Below, in pieces: positions 34,514-42,987 of a stretch of 64,000 bases of DNA. Position 1 is the first letter of the stretch; each line of letters opens with the position of its first letter. The stretch is from contig ONRP01000003.1 in NCBI GenBank assembly GCA_900320245.1, forward strand, positions 62,001-126,000, given 5' to 3'. Below the pieces are notes generated by a model that saw only the letters and a list, made by a program, of their open reading frames with translations, did no database searches and was not told where the DNA came from. Source of the stretch: an uncultured Prevotellaceae bacterium. Lineage in GTDB: Bacteria; Bacteroidota; Bacteroidia; Bacteroidales; Muribaculaceae. The position numbers and the translations under genes are program-made.

Positions 34514-36460
34514 ATGATTACCAAGATCAACAATAAGATAAGCAGCGCGTTGGCCATTTTAGGCTTCTGCGTGATGGCTATGGCATTCACGGCCTGTTCG
34601 CCTGAAGACTTCGAGGGGGCTGACCCCAACGGCCTGCCCACGGTGAACGGAGTGGACTTCCAGATCTCCGTTGACCAGGAGACCAACCAGATGATCGCCA
34701 ATTACAATCCGCAGCCGGGCACCTACCCCGTGTGGATTCTCGATGGTACATCTTACTCTACCCTGCCCGAGGTGGGTTATATGAACTCTGAGGCAGGCAC
34801 CCACACCATCGAACTGCGAATCGGTAACCGCAACGGTATCAGCGTTGCCGGTGTGAAGAAGGAGTACACCTTCAACGAGTCCAAGATTGACTATACCAAC
34901 GACTTCCGTCGCATCACCGAGAAGGAGTGGCGCTTCGACCACAAGGAAGTGGCCCACTTGGCTTGCGGCCCCGCCGGTACCGCCGGTACAGGATGGTGGT
35001 CGGCACAGCCCGACGAGAAGAAGGACTTCGGTATGTATGACGACCGTCTCACCTTCACTGCCGAGAACCGCAAGGGCGGCACCTTCACCTACAATGCCGG
35101 TGAGGACGGACTGACCTATGTGAACAAAGGTACCACCAAGTGGGGCCACCAGGATGCAGACTGGGATGCCACCATCGGCAACCAGAGCGCCGCTTGGTCC
35201 TTCGAGGTGTATGACTGGGAGGATGCCGACGGCAACGTGAGCAAGCAGACCTATATCCAACTGGCTCCCAACACCGCCTTCCCCTACATCAGTTCTGATG
35301 CCCAGTACGAGAACCCCAAGTTCCGCATCGAGTCACTGACCGCCAAGAAGATGGTCCTCGTCTATGACGCTCCCGACCGTGGTATCGCATGGCGCTTCAT
35401 GTTCACCAGCGAGCCCGAGGAGCAGGGATTCAACGGCTTCGACCCCAACAGCGACTTCAACATGTGGAAGAACGTGGAATACAACATGTTCTTCTGGTAT
35501 GCTCCCGGTTGGAACCAGATTGCCGATCCCGGCTTTGAGGCCAATGGTAACGACTATACCGTCTTCCTGCCCGAGGCAACGACCGACCAGTGGCAGGCCC
35601 AGATGGCATTCAAGACCACCAACATCTCGACCTCGGCTGCCCATAACTACGACTTCTCGTGCATCCTCAACAGTGATAAGGACCTGAACGGTGTCACTGT
35701 GAAACTCGTGATGGACGGCGACGACAATGTCTTCTACTTTGCCGACCGCATCAACCTGAAGGCTGGTGAGGACTACATCTTCTGGAAGAGTGACATGCCC
35801 GGTATCGACATGGAGCGTGTTAACCTGTTCTTCGACTTCGGCGGTTGCCAGGCAGGTACCACCGTCAACATCTCCAACATCGTGCTCAAGGACCATGCCA
35901 ACGACGACGGCACCGTGCTGCCCGTTACTCCCGACGAGCCCCCTGTTGACTGGGTTGACGTGAACTCGCCCGAGAACCTGGGTGCAGGCTTCAACACCGC
36001 TGGCGTGATGTCCTTCTGGTGGGCCGACGCAGGCTGGCAGCAGATTGCCGATCCCGGCTTCTCCTATGCCAACGGCGTTTACACCATCACAGCCAATGAG
36101 GGTACCGTATCGGAGTGGCAGGCACAGTGCGCCATCAACGGTGTGCCCCTGAACATCGAGCAGGGCCAGGCCTATGACGTGCGCGTGACCGTCACCACCA
36201 ACATGGAACTGGGACGCATGACCGTCAAGGTCAACAAGGATCCTGATGTGACCAACGACCCCAACACGTTGTGCTACAAGGGTGACTTTGCGCTCGAGGA
36301 CGGTGAGAATGTTCTCCAGTTCATCGGCGTGATTGCCAAGAACAACGGAGAAGAGATCTCGTTTGACCAGGGTAAGTTCATCCTTGACTTCGGCGGCTGC
36401 CCCGCTGGATTTGAGGCTAAGGTCAGCGACATTATCATCCAAAAACACAAGGCACAGTAA
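34514..36460 (+). CDS. Surface lipoprotein with two related glycan-binding-like domains
   Basis: A 648-residue lipoprotein (C28 in AFTACSPED) in the SusE/F position. The N-terminal part (about 35-125) looks like a PKD/Ig-like domain (PTVNGVDFQISVDQETNQM). Two C-terminal domains, about 315-465 and 495-645, resemble each other: FFWYAPGWNQIADPGFEANG against FWWADAGWQQIADPGFSYAN, EATTDQWQAQMAF against EGTVSEWQAQCAI, and FFDFGGCQAGTTVNISNIVL against ILDFGGCPAGFEAKVSDIII. This is a tandem duplication of a carbohydrate-binding-module-like beta-sandwich. Role inferred: holding beta-glucan at the surface for the GH16 enzyme. Specific CBM family not assigned. Confidence 0.8.
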   Translation: MITKINNKISSALAILGFCVMAMAFTACSPEDFEGADPNGLPTVNGVDFQISVDQETNQMIANYNPQPGTYPVWILDGTSYSTLPEVGYMNSEAGTHTIELRIGNRNGISVAGVKKEYTFNESKIDYTNDFRRITEKEWRFDHKEVAHLACGPAGTAGTGWWSAQPDEKKDFGMYDDRLTFTAENRKGGTFTYNAGEDGLTYVNKGTTKWGHQDADWDATIGNQSAAWSFEVYDWEDADGNVSKQTYIQLAPNTAFPYISSDAQYENPKFRIESLTAKKMVLVYDAPDRGIAWRFMFTSEPEEQGFNGFDPNSDFNMWKNVEYNMFFWYAPGWNQIADPGFEANGNDYTVFLPEATTDQWQAQMAFKTTNISTSAAHNYDFSCILNSDKDLNGVTVKLVMDGDDNVFYFADRINLKAGEDYIFWKSDMPGIDMERVNLFFDFGGCQAGTTVNISNIVLKDHANDDGTVLPVTPDEPPVDWVDVNSPENLGAGFNTAGVMSFWWADAGWQQIADPGFSYANGVYTITANEGTVSEWQAQCAINGVPLNIEQGQAYDVRVTVTTNMELGRMTVKVNKDPDVTNDPNTLCYKGDFALEDGENVLQFIGVIAKNNGEEISFDQGKFILDFGGCPAGFEAKVSDIIIQKHKAQ

Positions 36461-36474
36461 AATCGGTGCGCACT

Positions 36475-36507
36475 TTCAGCCATCGGGACTCGTTCTCGAT
36501 GGCTGAA
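36475..36507 (+). promoter_or_regulatory. Intercistronic hairpin before the GH16 gene
   Basis: TTCAGCCATCG (36475-36485) pairs perfectly with CGATGGCTGAA (36497-36507) in the 76-nt gap between two co-directional locus genes. No T tract follows, so mRNA processing or stability is more likely than termination. Confidence 0.5.
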
Positions 36508-36536
36508 GGGCAACCCGATTGATTAAATCCTTCAAG

Positions 36537-37640
36537 ATGAAACGAACCATGCTTTATACGTTATTGCTTTCTGTCACCGCACTCCTCTGGGGCTGCGGTG
36601 GAGACGGCAAAGACGAGCCTCAGCCTGCGGTGAACATCACCGTCTCGCAGGACAACATCGCGCTCACTGCCATGGGTGGCACCACCGTCATCAACGTGAC
36701 CACCACGGGCAAGGAGTGGGGTGCCTATGCCGACCAGGAGTTCATCACGTTGGATGCCAAGGGTATGACGTCCACGTCGGGCACGCTGACCGTCATCGTC
36801 CCTGCCAACCCGCTGACCGACGTCCGCAAGGGCACGATTACCATCATGTCAGGATCGGCCCGCAAGACCATCACCGTCACCCAGGAGGCTGCCGAGGAAT
36901 CGGCCTACTATGCCCCCGAGGGCTACAGCCTCGTCTGGCACGACGAGTTCGACAAGGGCTCGGAGTTGAATGCCGACGACTGGACCCATGAGGTGCAAAA
37001 CAGCGGCTGGGTGAACCACGAGTTGCAGAACTACGTGAACCACAAGACCCCCGGCGGCAAGTATGTTACCGAGGTGCGTGACGGCCATCTGCGCATTACC
37101 GCGCTCAAGGAGAACGGCAAGATCTACTCCGGACGCGTCTATGCCAAGAGGACCCAGGGCTGGAAATACGGCTACATCGAGGCCAGCATCAAGTTGCCCA
37201 AGGGCAAGGGTACCTGGCCCGCATTCTGGATGATGCCCGTGAACTTCCATTCATGGCCTGCCGACGGCGAGATCGACATCATGGAAGAGGTGGGTTACCA
37301 CCCCGACTTTGTGTCGTCGAGCCTGCATGCCAATGCACATGTCCACTCCAACGGCACCCAGGTGACCCACGAGATGTACTGCAAGGGCGCCGAGGGTGAA
37401 TTCCACACCTATGCCATCGAATGGACGGCTCAGAACATTACCACCTATGTCGACGGCAAGGTGCAACTGAGTTACGACAACCGTGGCCTGGGCCATGACG
37501 ATTGGCCCTACGATGACCCGTTCTACGTCATCTTCAACCTCGCTTGGGGTGGTGACTGGGGCGGTGCCCAGGGTGTTGACGAGAGCGTGCTGCCTGTCAC
37601 CATGGAGGTGGACTACGTGCGCGTATTCCAAAAGAAATAA
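36537..37640 (+). CDS. BACON-GH16 endo-beta-glucanase lipoprotein
   Basis: A 367-residue lipoprotein (C20 in LLWGCGGDG) with a BACON domain (about 30-115, VNITVSQDNIALTAMGGTTV, YADQEFITLD) and a GH16 jelly roll (about 122-367). The catalytic motif is EIDIMEE: E245 nucleophile, D247, E250 acid/base. YSLVWHDEFD and GTWPAFWMMP are typical of laminarinase/lichenase-type GH16. It should cut beta-1,3 or mixed-linkage glucans at the cell surface. The ATG at 36537 is chosen over a TTG at 36519. It lies 22 nt before the GH5-GH3 gene. Confidence 0.92.
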   Translation: MKRTMLYTLLLSVTALLWGCGGDGKDEPQPAVNITVSQDNIALTAMGGTTVINVTTTGKEWGAYADQEFITLDAKGMTSTSGTLTVIVPANPLTDVRKGTITIMSGSARKTITVTQEAAEESAYYAPEGYSLVWHDEFDKGSELNADDWTHEVQNSGWVNHELQNYVNHKTPGGKYVTEVRDGHLRITALKENGKIYSGRVYAKRTQGWKYGYIEASIKLPKGKGTWPAFWMMPVNFHSWPADGEIDIMEEVGYHPDFVSSSLHANAHVHSNGTQVTHEMYCKGAEGEFHTYAIEWTAQNITTYVDGKVQLSYDNRGLGHDDWPYDDPFYVIFNLAWGGDWGGAQGVDESVLPVTMEVDYVRVFQKK

Positions 37641-37662
37641 CCGTTTAACCTAGATTGACTCA

Positions 37663-40600
37663 ATGAGAGAATCTTTATTGATATTGCTCTCTCTGGTTCT
37701 TGCCTTGGGGCTTCACGCAAAGCAGCCCCAAGGCAATTTTGTCCATGTCGAAGGGACCGACCTGGTGAAGCCCGACGGCCAGAAACTCTATATCCAAGGC
37801 ACCAACCTGGGTAACTGGCTCAACCCCGAGGGTTATATGTTCGGACTGAGCAAGACCAACTCGCCGTGGATGATTGACCTGATGATCAAGGAGGCCGTGG
37901 GACCTGACTTCGCCGCCGACTTCTGGCGACAGTTCAAGGATAACTACATCACCCGTGCCGACATCGCCTTCATCGCGCGTCAGGGCGCCAACACCATCCG
38001 TCTGCCTTTCAACTACCGACTCTTCACCGACGAGGATTACATGGGGCGCTCCAGGGAGCAGGACGGATTTGCCCGTATCGACTCGGTGGTGAATTGGTGC
38101 CGGGCCACGGGCCTCTACCTGATTCTCGACATGCACGACTGCCCGGGAGGGCAGACCGGTGACAACATCGACGACGGCCACGGCTATCCCTGGCTGTTCG
38201 AGAGCGAGCCGAGCCAGCAGTTGTTCTGCGACATCTGGCAACGCATCGCCGCCCGCTACAAGGACGAGCCCGTGATCCTGGGCTACGAACTGATGAACGA
38301 GCCGATAGCGCACTACTTCGAGAACAAGGACGAACTGAACAAGTTGCTCGAGCCACTCTACAAGCGTGCCGTCAAAGCCATCCGCCAGGTGGACCCCAAC
38401 CACGTCATCCTGCTGGGCGGTGCCCGCTGGAACTCGGACTTCTTCATGTTCACCGACTGGAAATTTGACGACAACATCATGTACACCTGCCACCGCTACG
38501 GCGGCGACGCCACGGCCGAGGCCATCAAGGATTACATCGACTTCCGCGACAAGACGGGGCTGCCGATGTATATGGGCGAGACGGGACACAACAGCAACGA
38601 GTGGCAGGCGCAGTTGGTTGACGTGATGAAGCAGGCCAACATCGGCTACACCTTCTGGCCCTACAAGAAAATCGACGGCTCCTGCATGATGGGTATCACC
38701 AGGCCCGAGATGTGGGACAGCATCGTCGTGAAATATTCCGAGGCCCCCCGCTCCACCTATCAGGAGTTGCGCGAGGCACGCCCCGACCAGGAGACCTTCC
38801 GCTCGCTGCTGATGCAGTATGCTGAAAACAGCCGCTATGAGCACTGCACACCCCAGACCGACTACATCAAGTCGCTGGGAATGACCCCGCAGTCACCGCT
38901 GTACCTCGACGATAGCGCTCCCATCGAGCAGCGGGTCGAGGACGCACTGTCGCGTATGACGCTCGACGAGAAGATTGCCGTCATCCATGCCCAGAGCAAA
39001 TTCTCTTCGCCTGGCGTGAAGAGGTTGGGCATGCCCGACTTCTGGACCGATGACGGACCTCACGGCGTGCGCCCCGACGTGCTGTGGGACGAGTGGGAAC
39101 AGGCCGGCCAGACCAACGACTCGTGTGTCGCGTTTCCCGCGCTCACCTGCCTGGCTGCCTCATGGAATCCTGACTTGGCACGTCTGTACGGCCGCAGCCT
39201 GGGCGAGGAAGCACGCTACCGCGGCAAGGACATGATCCTTGGCCCCGGCGTGAACATCAACCGCACACCGCTGAACGGCCGCAACTTCGAGTACATGGGT
39301 GAGGACCCGCTGCTGGCATCGCGCATGGTAGCCCCCTACATCCAGGGGCTGCAGAGCACCGGCACGGCAGCGTGTGTCAAACACTTCTGCCTGAACAACG
39401 ACGAGGAATACCGCCACCAGGTCAATGTCATCGTCAGCGACCGCGCCCTGCGCGAAATCTACCTGCCCGCATTCGAGGCCGCCGTCAAGGAGGGCCACAC
39501 CTGGGGCATCATGGGTTCCTACAACCTGTACAAGGACCAGCACTGCTGCCACAACCAGTACACGCTCAACCAGATACTGAAAGGCGACTGGCAGTACGAC
39601 GGCGTGGTGGTCAGCGACTGGGGCGGTGCCCATGACACCGAGCAGGCCGTCAAGAACGGCCTGGACATGGAGTTCGGCAGTTGGACCGACGGCCTGGCAT
39701 GGGGCGCGAGCAACGCCTATGATGCCTACTACCTGGCCCTGCCCTACAAGAAACTCATCCAGGAAGGCAAATTCACTACCAGTGAACTCGACGAGAAGGT
39801 GCGCCGCGTGCTGCGCCTCTACTTCCGCACCACGATGTCCAGCAACCGCGCCCGTGGCTTCCTGTGCAGCGAGGCACACTATGACGCAGCGCTCAAGGTT
39901 GCCCAAGACGGCATCGTACTGCTGCAGAACAAGCGCGACGTGCTGCCCATCAACCTGAACCAGACCAAGCGTGTGCTTGTCGTCGGCGAGAATGCCATCA
40001 AGATGATGACCGTCGGCGGCGGCAGCAGTTCGCTCAAGGCACAGCACGAGATTCTGCCGCTCGACGGCCTCAAAGCCCGTCTGGCAGGCACCGGCATCGA
40101 GGTAGACTATGCCCGCGGCTATGTGGGTGACACCACCGGCAACTACAACGGCGTGACCACCGGTCAGTCGCTGGCCGACAACCGCAGTGCCGATGCACTC
40201 ATCGCCGAAGCCGTGGCCAAGGCCAAACAGGCCGACTACGTCATCATCTTCGGCGGCCTGAACAAGAGCGACTATCAGGATGCCGAGGGCCATGACCGCA
40301 AGTCGATGGACCTGCCCTACGGCCAAGACGCCCTGGTCGAGGCTTTGGCACGCGCCAACAAGAATGTCGTGTTTGTCAACATCTCGGGCAATGCCGTGAC
40401 GATGCCTTGGCGCGACAAGGTTCCCGCCATCGTGCAGGGATGGTTCATCGGCAGCGAGGCGGGCAATGCGCTCGCCAGCGTACTCGTGGGTGACGCCAAT
40501 CCTTCGGGCAAACTGCCGTTCACCTGGTACCAGAGCCTCAACGACGTGGGCGCACATGCCCTGGGTACCTACCCCGGCACTTGGCGCGACGGCCACAAGA

Positions 40601-41061
40601 TTATCGACGAGGAGTACAGCGAGGGCATCTACGTGGGCTACCGCTGGGCCGACAAGAAGCAGAAAAAGCCTGCTTTCGCCTTCGGTCACGGTCTGAGTTA
40701 CACCACGTTTGCCGTGAGCAACCTGCGCCTTGACAAGCAAGAGGTGGCAGCCGACGGCACCCTCACCGCCACTGTGACGGTCAAGAACACCGGCAAGCGC
40801 ACCGGCGCCGAGGTCATCCAACTCTACGTGAGCGACCACAATTCGGCTGTCGAGATGCCTGTCAAGGAGTTGAGAGGCTTCCAGAAAGTCACCCTCAAAC
40901 CCGGCGAGAGCCGCGACGTCACCATCACCATTGGTGGCCGCGCCTTCCAGTACTGGGACGAGGGCAAGGGCGACTGGACAACATCGCTGGGCGCGCGCAC
41001 ACTGCTCGTGGGCACCGCCAGCGACGACCTCCCCCTCAAGGCCTCCTTCACCGTCAAGTAG
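37663..41061 (+). CDS. GH5-GH3 fusion beta-glucanase/beta-glucosidase
   Basis: A 1,132-residue exported protein with a cleavable signal peptide (MRESLLILLSLVLALGLHAK). Residues about 25-370 form a GH5 barrel: NLGNWLNPEGY, GANTIRLPFNYR, LILDMHDCPGGQ, LMNEPI (acid/base E213) and MYMGETGH (nucleophile E306). Residues about 420-1132 form a complete GH3 enzyme: TLDEKIAVIHAQSKF, WTDDGPHGVRPD, ACVKHFCLNNDE, VVVSDWGGAHD (nucleophile D652), a second alpha/beta domain, and a C-terminal fibronectin-III-like domain (about 1035-1132). The frame is continuous across the junction. It probably degrades imported beta-gluco-oligosaccharides to glucose, endo or exo cleavage followed by glucosidase action in one chain. 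Confidence 0.93.
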   Translation: MRESLLILLSLVLALGLHAKQPQGNFVHVEGTDLVKPDGQKLYIQGTNLGNWLNPEGYMFGLSKTNSPWMIDLMIKEAVGPDFAADFWRQFKDNYITRADIAFIARQGANTIRLPFNYRLFTDEDYMGRSREQDGFARIDSVVNWCRATGLYLILDMHDCPGGQTGDNIDDGHGYPWLFESEPSQQLFCDIWQRIAARYKDEPVILGYELMNEPIAHYFENKDELNKLLEPLYKRAVKAIRQVDPNHVILLGGARWNSDFFMFTDWKFDDNIMYTCHRYGGDATAEAIKDYIDFRDKTGLPMYMGETGHNSNEWQAQLVDVMKQANIGYTFWPYKKIDGSCMMGITRPEMWDSIVVKYSEAPRSTYQELREARPDQETFRSLLMQYAENSRYEHCTPQTDYIKSLGMTPQSPLYLDDSAPIEQRVEDALSRMTLDEKIAVIHAQSKFSSPGVKRLGMPDFWTDDGPHGVRPDVLWDEWEQAGQTNDSCVAFPALTCLAASWNPDLARLYGRSLGEEARYRGKDMILGPGVNINRTPLNGRNFEYMGEDPLLASRMVAPYIQGLQSTGTAACVKHFCLNNDEEYRHQVNVIVSDRALREIYLPAFEAAVKEGHTWGIMGSYNLYKDQHCCHNQYTLNQILKGDWQYDGVVVSDWGGAHDTEQAVKNGLDMEFGSWTDGLAWGASNAYDAYYLALPYKKLIQEGKFTTSELDEKVRRVLRLYFRTTMSSNRARGFLCSEAHYDAALKVAQDGIVLLQNKRDVLPINLNQTKRVLVVGENAIKMMTVGGGSSSLKAQHEILPLDGLKARLAGTGIEVDYARGYVGDTTGNYNGVTTGQSLADNRSADALIAEAVAKAKQADYVIIFGGLNKSDYQDAEGHDRKSMDLPYGQDALVEALARANKNVVFVNISGNAVTMPWRDKVPAIVQGWFIGSEAGNALASVLVGDANPSGKLPFTWYQSLNDVGAHALGTYPGTWRDGHKIIDEEYSEGIYVGYRWADKKQKKPAFAFGHGLSYTTFAVSNLRLDKQEVAADGTLTATVTVKNTGKRTGAEVIQLYVSDHNSAVEMPVKELRGFQKVTLKPGESRDVTITIGGRAFQYWDEGKGDWTTSLGARTLLVGTASDDLPLKASFTVK

Positions 41062-41206
41062 ACACCGTATGCTCTGTAAGTAATTCGTCAAATTCAAAGA
41101 ATCCGCAGGCTGCTTATCTTCCTTTTTCAGGCCTTCGAATTAAGTGAATCCGTCGAATTCAGGTACAACAAGCATATATAGCACTTACTGTTAAATTACA
41201 AGTAGA

Positions 41207-41245
41207 GTCCTTGGCAATCGTGTTGATTGCCAAGGACTTGTTTTC
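41207..41245 (+). terminator. Terminator after the beta-glucan locus
   Basis: GTCCTTGGCAATC (41207-41219) and GATTGCCAAGGAC (41225-41237) form a perfect 13-bp stem followed by TTGTTTTC. Confidence 0.85.
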
Positions 41246-41284
41246 GCCCCCACAACAATGCCGCAGTCTGCCTTCCCTCGCTGA

Positions 41285-41404
41285 TTTAAAAACAAGAAAT
41301 ACAACAAATACAAGCCATCAGGATTGTCGTGGGGATTTAAAGACAACTCTTACAACTTGGACAACGACTCATTATAATTGTCCAAGTTGTATTTCTTGTT
41401 TTTT
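41285..41404 (-). repeat. Family-II dispersed repeat, copy with hairpin
   Basis: Read on the minus strand it contains GTTGTAAGAGTTGTC, TTTAAATCCCC, CCTGATGGC and GTATTTCTTG, matching copies at 48484-48560 and 56069-56155. Its plus-strand end forms a 13-bp hairpin, ACAACTTGGACAA/TTGTCCAAGTTGT (41352-41390), followed by a T tract, so it may act as a terminator too. Confidence 0.65.
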
Positions 41405-41438
41405 AAAACCCTGAATGCGGCCTAAATCAGTTGTCAGA

Positions 41439-41696
41439 TTAATTCGTGCTGTAGATAGTTTTAAAGTTTATCGTCTTTTGTAGTTCTTCTAAGAAACGTG
41501 CCGCATGGCCGCAGGCCGCCTTTCCTATGCACCAACAAAGGAGCACATTGAACCCATACCCTTCCCGTTTACCCATCTTCACGATGCGGCTCACGTCCAG
41601 GGTCTTCACCAATGTTACCATCGGCATGGGTGATGACATCCACAGATCAAACGCCTTGGCCCGGCTGGTGTCCTTGGGGTTGACGGCCTGTTTCAT
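41439..41696 (-). pseudogene. CatA-like acetyltransferase remnant with internal deletion
   Basis: 85 codons remain of a family usually about 210 long. The first 60 residues match the N terminus of chloramphenicol-acetyltransferase-type proteins of Bacteroidetes (SRAKAFDLWMSSPMPMVTL, GFNVLLCWCIGKAA), and the last 20 resemble the C terminus (HAARFLEELQKTI). The centre, including the catalytic HHxxxDG motif, is missing and the two ends are joined in frame. GCCGCA occurs twice at the joint (41500-41513), as expected for deletion between short repeats. Its ATG overlaps the stop of the upstream gene (ATGA). It could still be translated but cannot be an active transferase. Confidence 0.75.
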
Positions 41697-42493
41697 TCTA
41701 GTACAAAACTGCGGGGATAGAAGTCGCTGTAGAAACGGCCATCGGTTGCCGTGAACTTCAGCACGCAATAGTTGGGGTCGGTGACGCCTCCAGGATAGTA
41801 TTCGGTATCTCCTTCCCGCCATATCATCTCCTTGCTGGCTGCATCGGTCAACACTTCCATGGTGCCACGCAGCATCATGCCCTTGAAGCCGTCGGCATCG
41901 CAGAAATAAATGGATGCTTTGGGATTGGCCTTGTAATGGGCCACACGCAGGGAGAACGTGTTGGTCGTGAAGTAGAACGTCTTGATGCCCTCACGCACAC
42001 GAGGCGACAGCATGGCCTTGGTGCAAGGGAAGCCCTCCTCATCTACCGACGAGATAAAGGTGACGGGCAATGTGTCGGCCATCTTGGCAATCAGGTCTTT
42101 AACACCCATCAGGGCAGGATTCTCAGAGATAGCCTCATTGATGGTTATCTCCTTGCGCCAACGTCTCAGGTGAGGGAAATACATCTTCATTTGACCGATA
42201 TATTCCTCCCTGGTGATGGGTTGTGGCAAGCCCTTGTTGACCTCGTTGACAAACTGACCTTCGGTCTTCTTCTCTCGCGACTCGGGAGAGTTGAAGATTT
42301 CTTCACTCTCCTCTCGCTGCTCCATCAGTTGGGCGCAGTGCTCGATCATCTCGTCCATCGTGCAGTCCTGCAAGAACTTGCCGTCCTTGTAGCAATAGAT
42401 GCAATATTCCTCGTTCTTAGTGCCGTCGGCATTGGTGCCGAGCAGTTCCTCGGTAAGCGGCATTCCGCAACTCTGACAAAATTTCTGTTCCAT
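41693..42493 (-). CDS. Zinc-ribbon plus pyridoxamine-phosphate-oxidase-like (flavin-binding) protein
   Basis: A 266-residue cytoplasmic protein. Residues 1-35 form a putative zinc ribbon (FCQSCGMPL and YCIYCYKDG), a pattern typical of the putative zinc-ribbon domain that often fuses to other modules; residues about 120-266 form a split-barrel PNPOx-like domain (LPVTFISSVDEEGFPCTKAML, FYFTTNTFSLRVAHYKANPKASIYF, VLKFTATDGRFYSDF). Such proteins bind FMN or related cofactors and are often annotated general stress proteins; the reaction is unknown. Its stop overlaps the start of the CatA-like remnant, so both were one operon. Confidence 0.82.
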   Translation of the reverse strand: MEQKFCQSCGMPLTEELLGTNADGTKNEEYCIYCYKDGKFLQDCTMDEMIEHCAQLMEQREESEEIFNSPESREKKTEGQFVNEVNKGLPQPITREEYIGQMKMYFPHLRRWRKEITINEAISENPALMGVKDLIAKMADTLPVTFISSVDEEGFPCTKAMLSPRVREGIKTFYFTTNTFSLRVAHYKANPKASIYFCDADGFKGMMLRGTMEVLTDAASKEMIWREGDTEYYPGGVTDPNYCVLKFTATDGRFYSDFYPRSFVLE

Positions 42494-42573
42494 TGTTTCT
42501 AAATTCTATTATCCTACCGACAAAGTTATAGAGAATTATCGTTCATGTCAATTCATTCACTCAAAAAAAGCCG

Positions 42574-42903
42574 TCAAGGATGACGATGCGGCGGGAATTC
42601 CTTGACCGAGTTATAGGCAACCACCTTGCCGTCGTTGTCAAAGGTGACAACGAACAGCATCTCCTCGGCATCAATGATTTCCCCGACAACTTTGCGGTAG
42701 CCCCACTGTTCTCCCGTTTCATCGGCGTTCTTGAACAAGGGGTTCCCAAGCAGGTGCTGGATATCGCTCTTGGACATACCCATTTCCACTTTGTTGATCT
42801 TGGTCGTGTCGCGGGTGGCGATGCAACTGTCAAATGCCAGGTTTAACACGAGGACAAGCGCAACGGCAATCATCATCTCTTTCATTTTCATTATCGTTTT
42901 CAT
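42574..42903 (-). CDS. Small BamE/SmpA-like lipoprotein or exported protein
   Basis: A 109-residue protein with an N-terminal hydrophobic segment (about 11-24) ending in an atypical lipobox (FDSC, C27). The body fits the SmpA/OmlA-type fold: INKVEMGMSKSDIQHLLGNP then WGYRKVV and a short beta segment (LFVVTFDNDGKVVAYN). In BamE this fold binds the outer-membrane assembly machinery, but many unrelated small lipoproteins share it, so no role is assigned. It lies 84 nt after the large receptor gene and could be in its transcript. ATGs at 42903, 42891 and 42885 are all possible starts. Confidence 0.7.
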   Translation of the reverse strand: MKTIMKMKEMMIAVALVLVLNLAFDSCIATRDTTKINKVEMGMSKSDIQHLLGNPLFKNADETGEQWGYRKVVGEIIDAEEMLFVVTFDNDGKVVAYNSVKEFPPHRHP

Positions 42904-42987
42904 CGTTGTATGCTGTTTTATAAGTTATTGGTTTTCAACGAATATATTTTGCAATATCCCTCTGATTTTTCAAGTGGATAGCCTGAT

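Larger units (their letters stand above)
41062..41438. other. Gap with two terminators and dispersed repeats
   Basis: No gene. It contains an AATTC-rich repeat stretch (about 41085-41165), a terminator at 41207-41245 and a family-II repeat copy in reverse orientation (about 41285-41404) that ends in a second hairpin. Confidence 0.6.

Noticed and set aside
39160-41097. 645-codon antisense frame opposite the GH3 part of the fusion gene
   Set aside because: It is a GC-driven shadow of a gene with clear catalytic motifs; the product has no domain signature. The same applies to long antisense frames at 14643-16187, 27813-29354 and 48880-50823.
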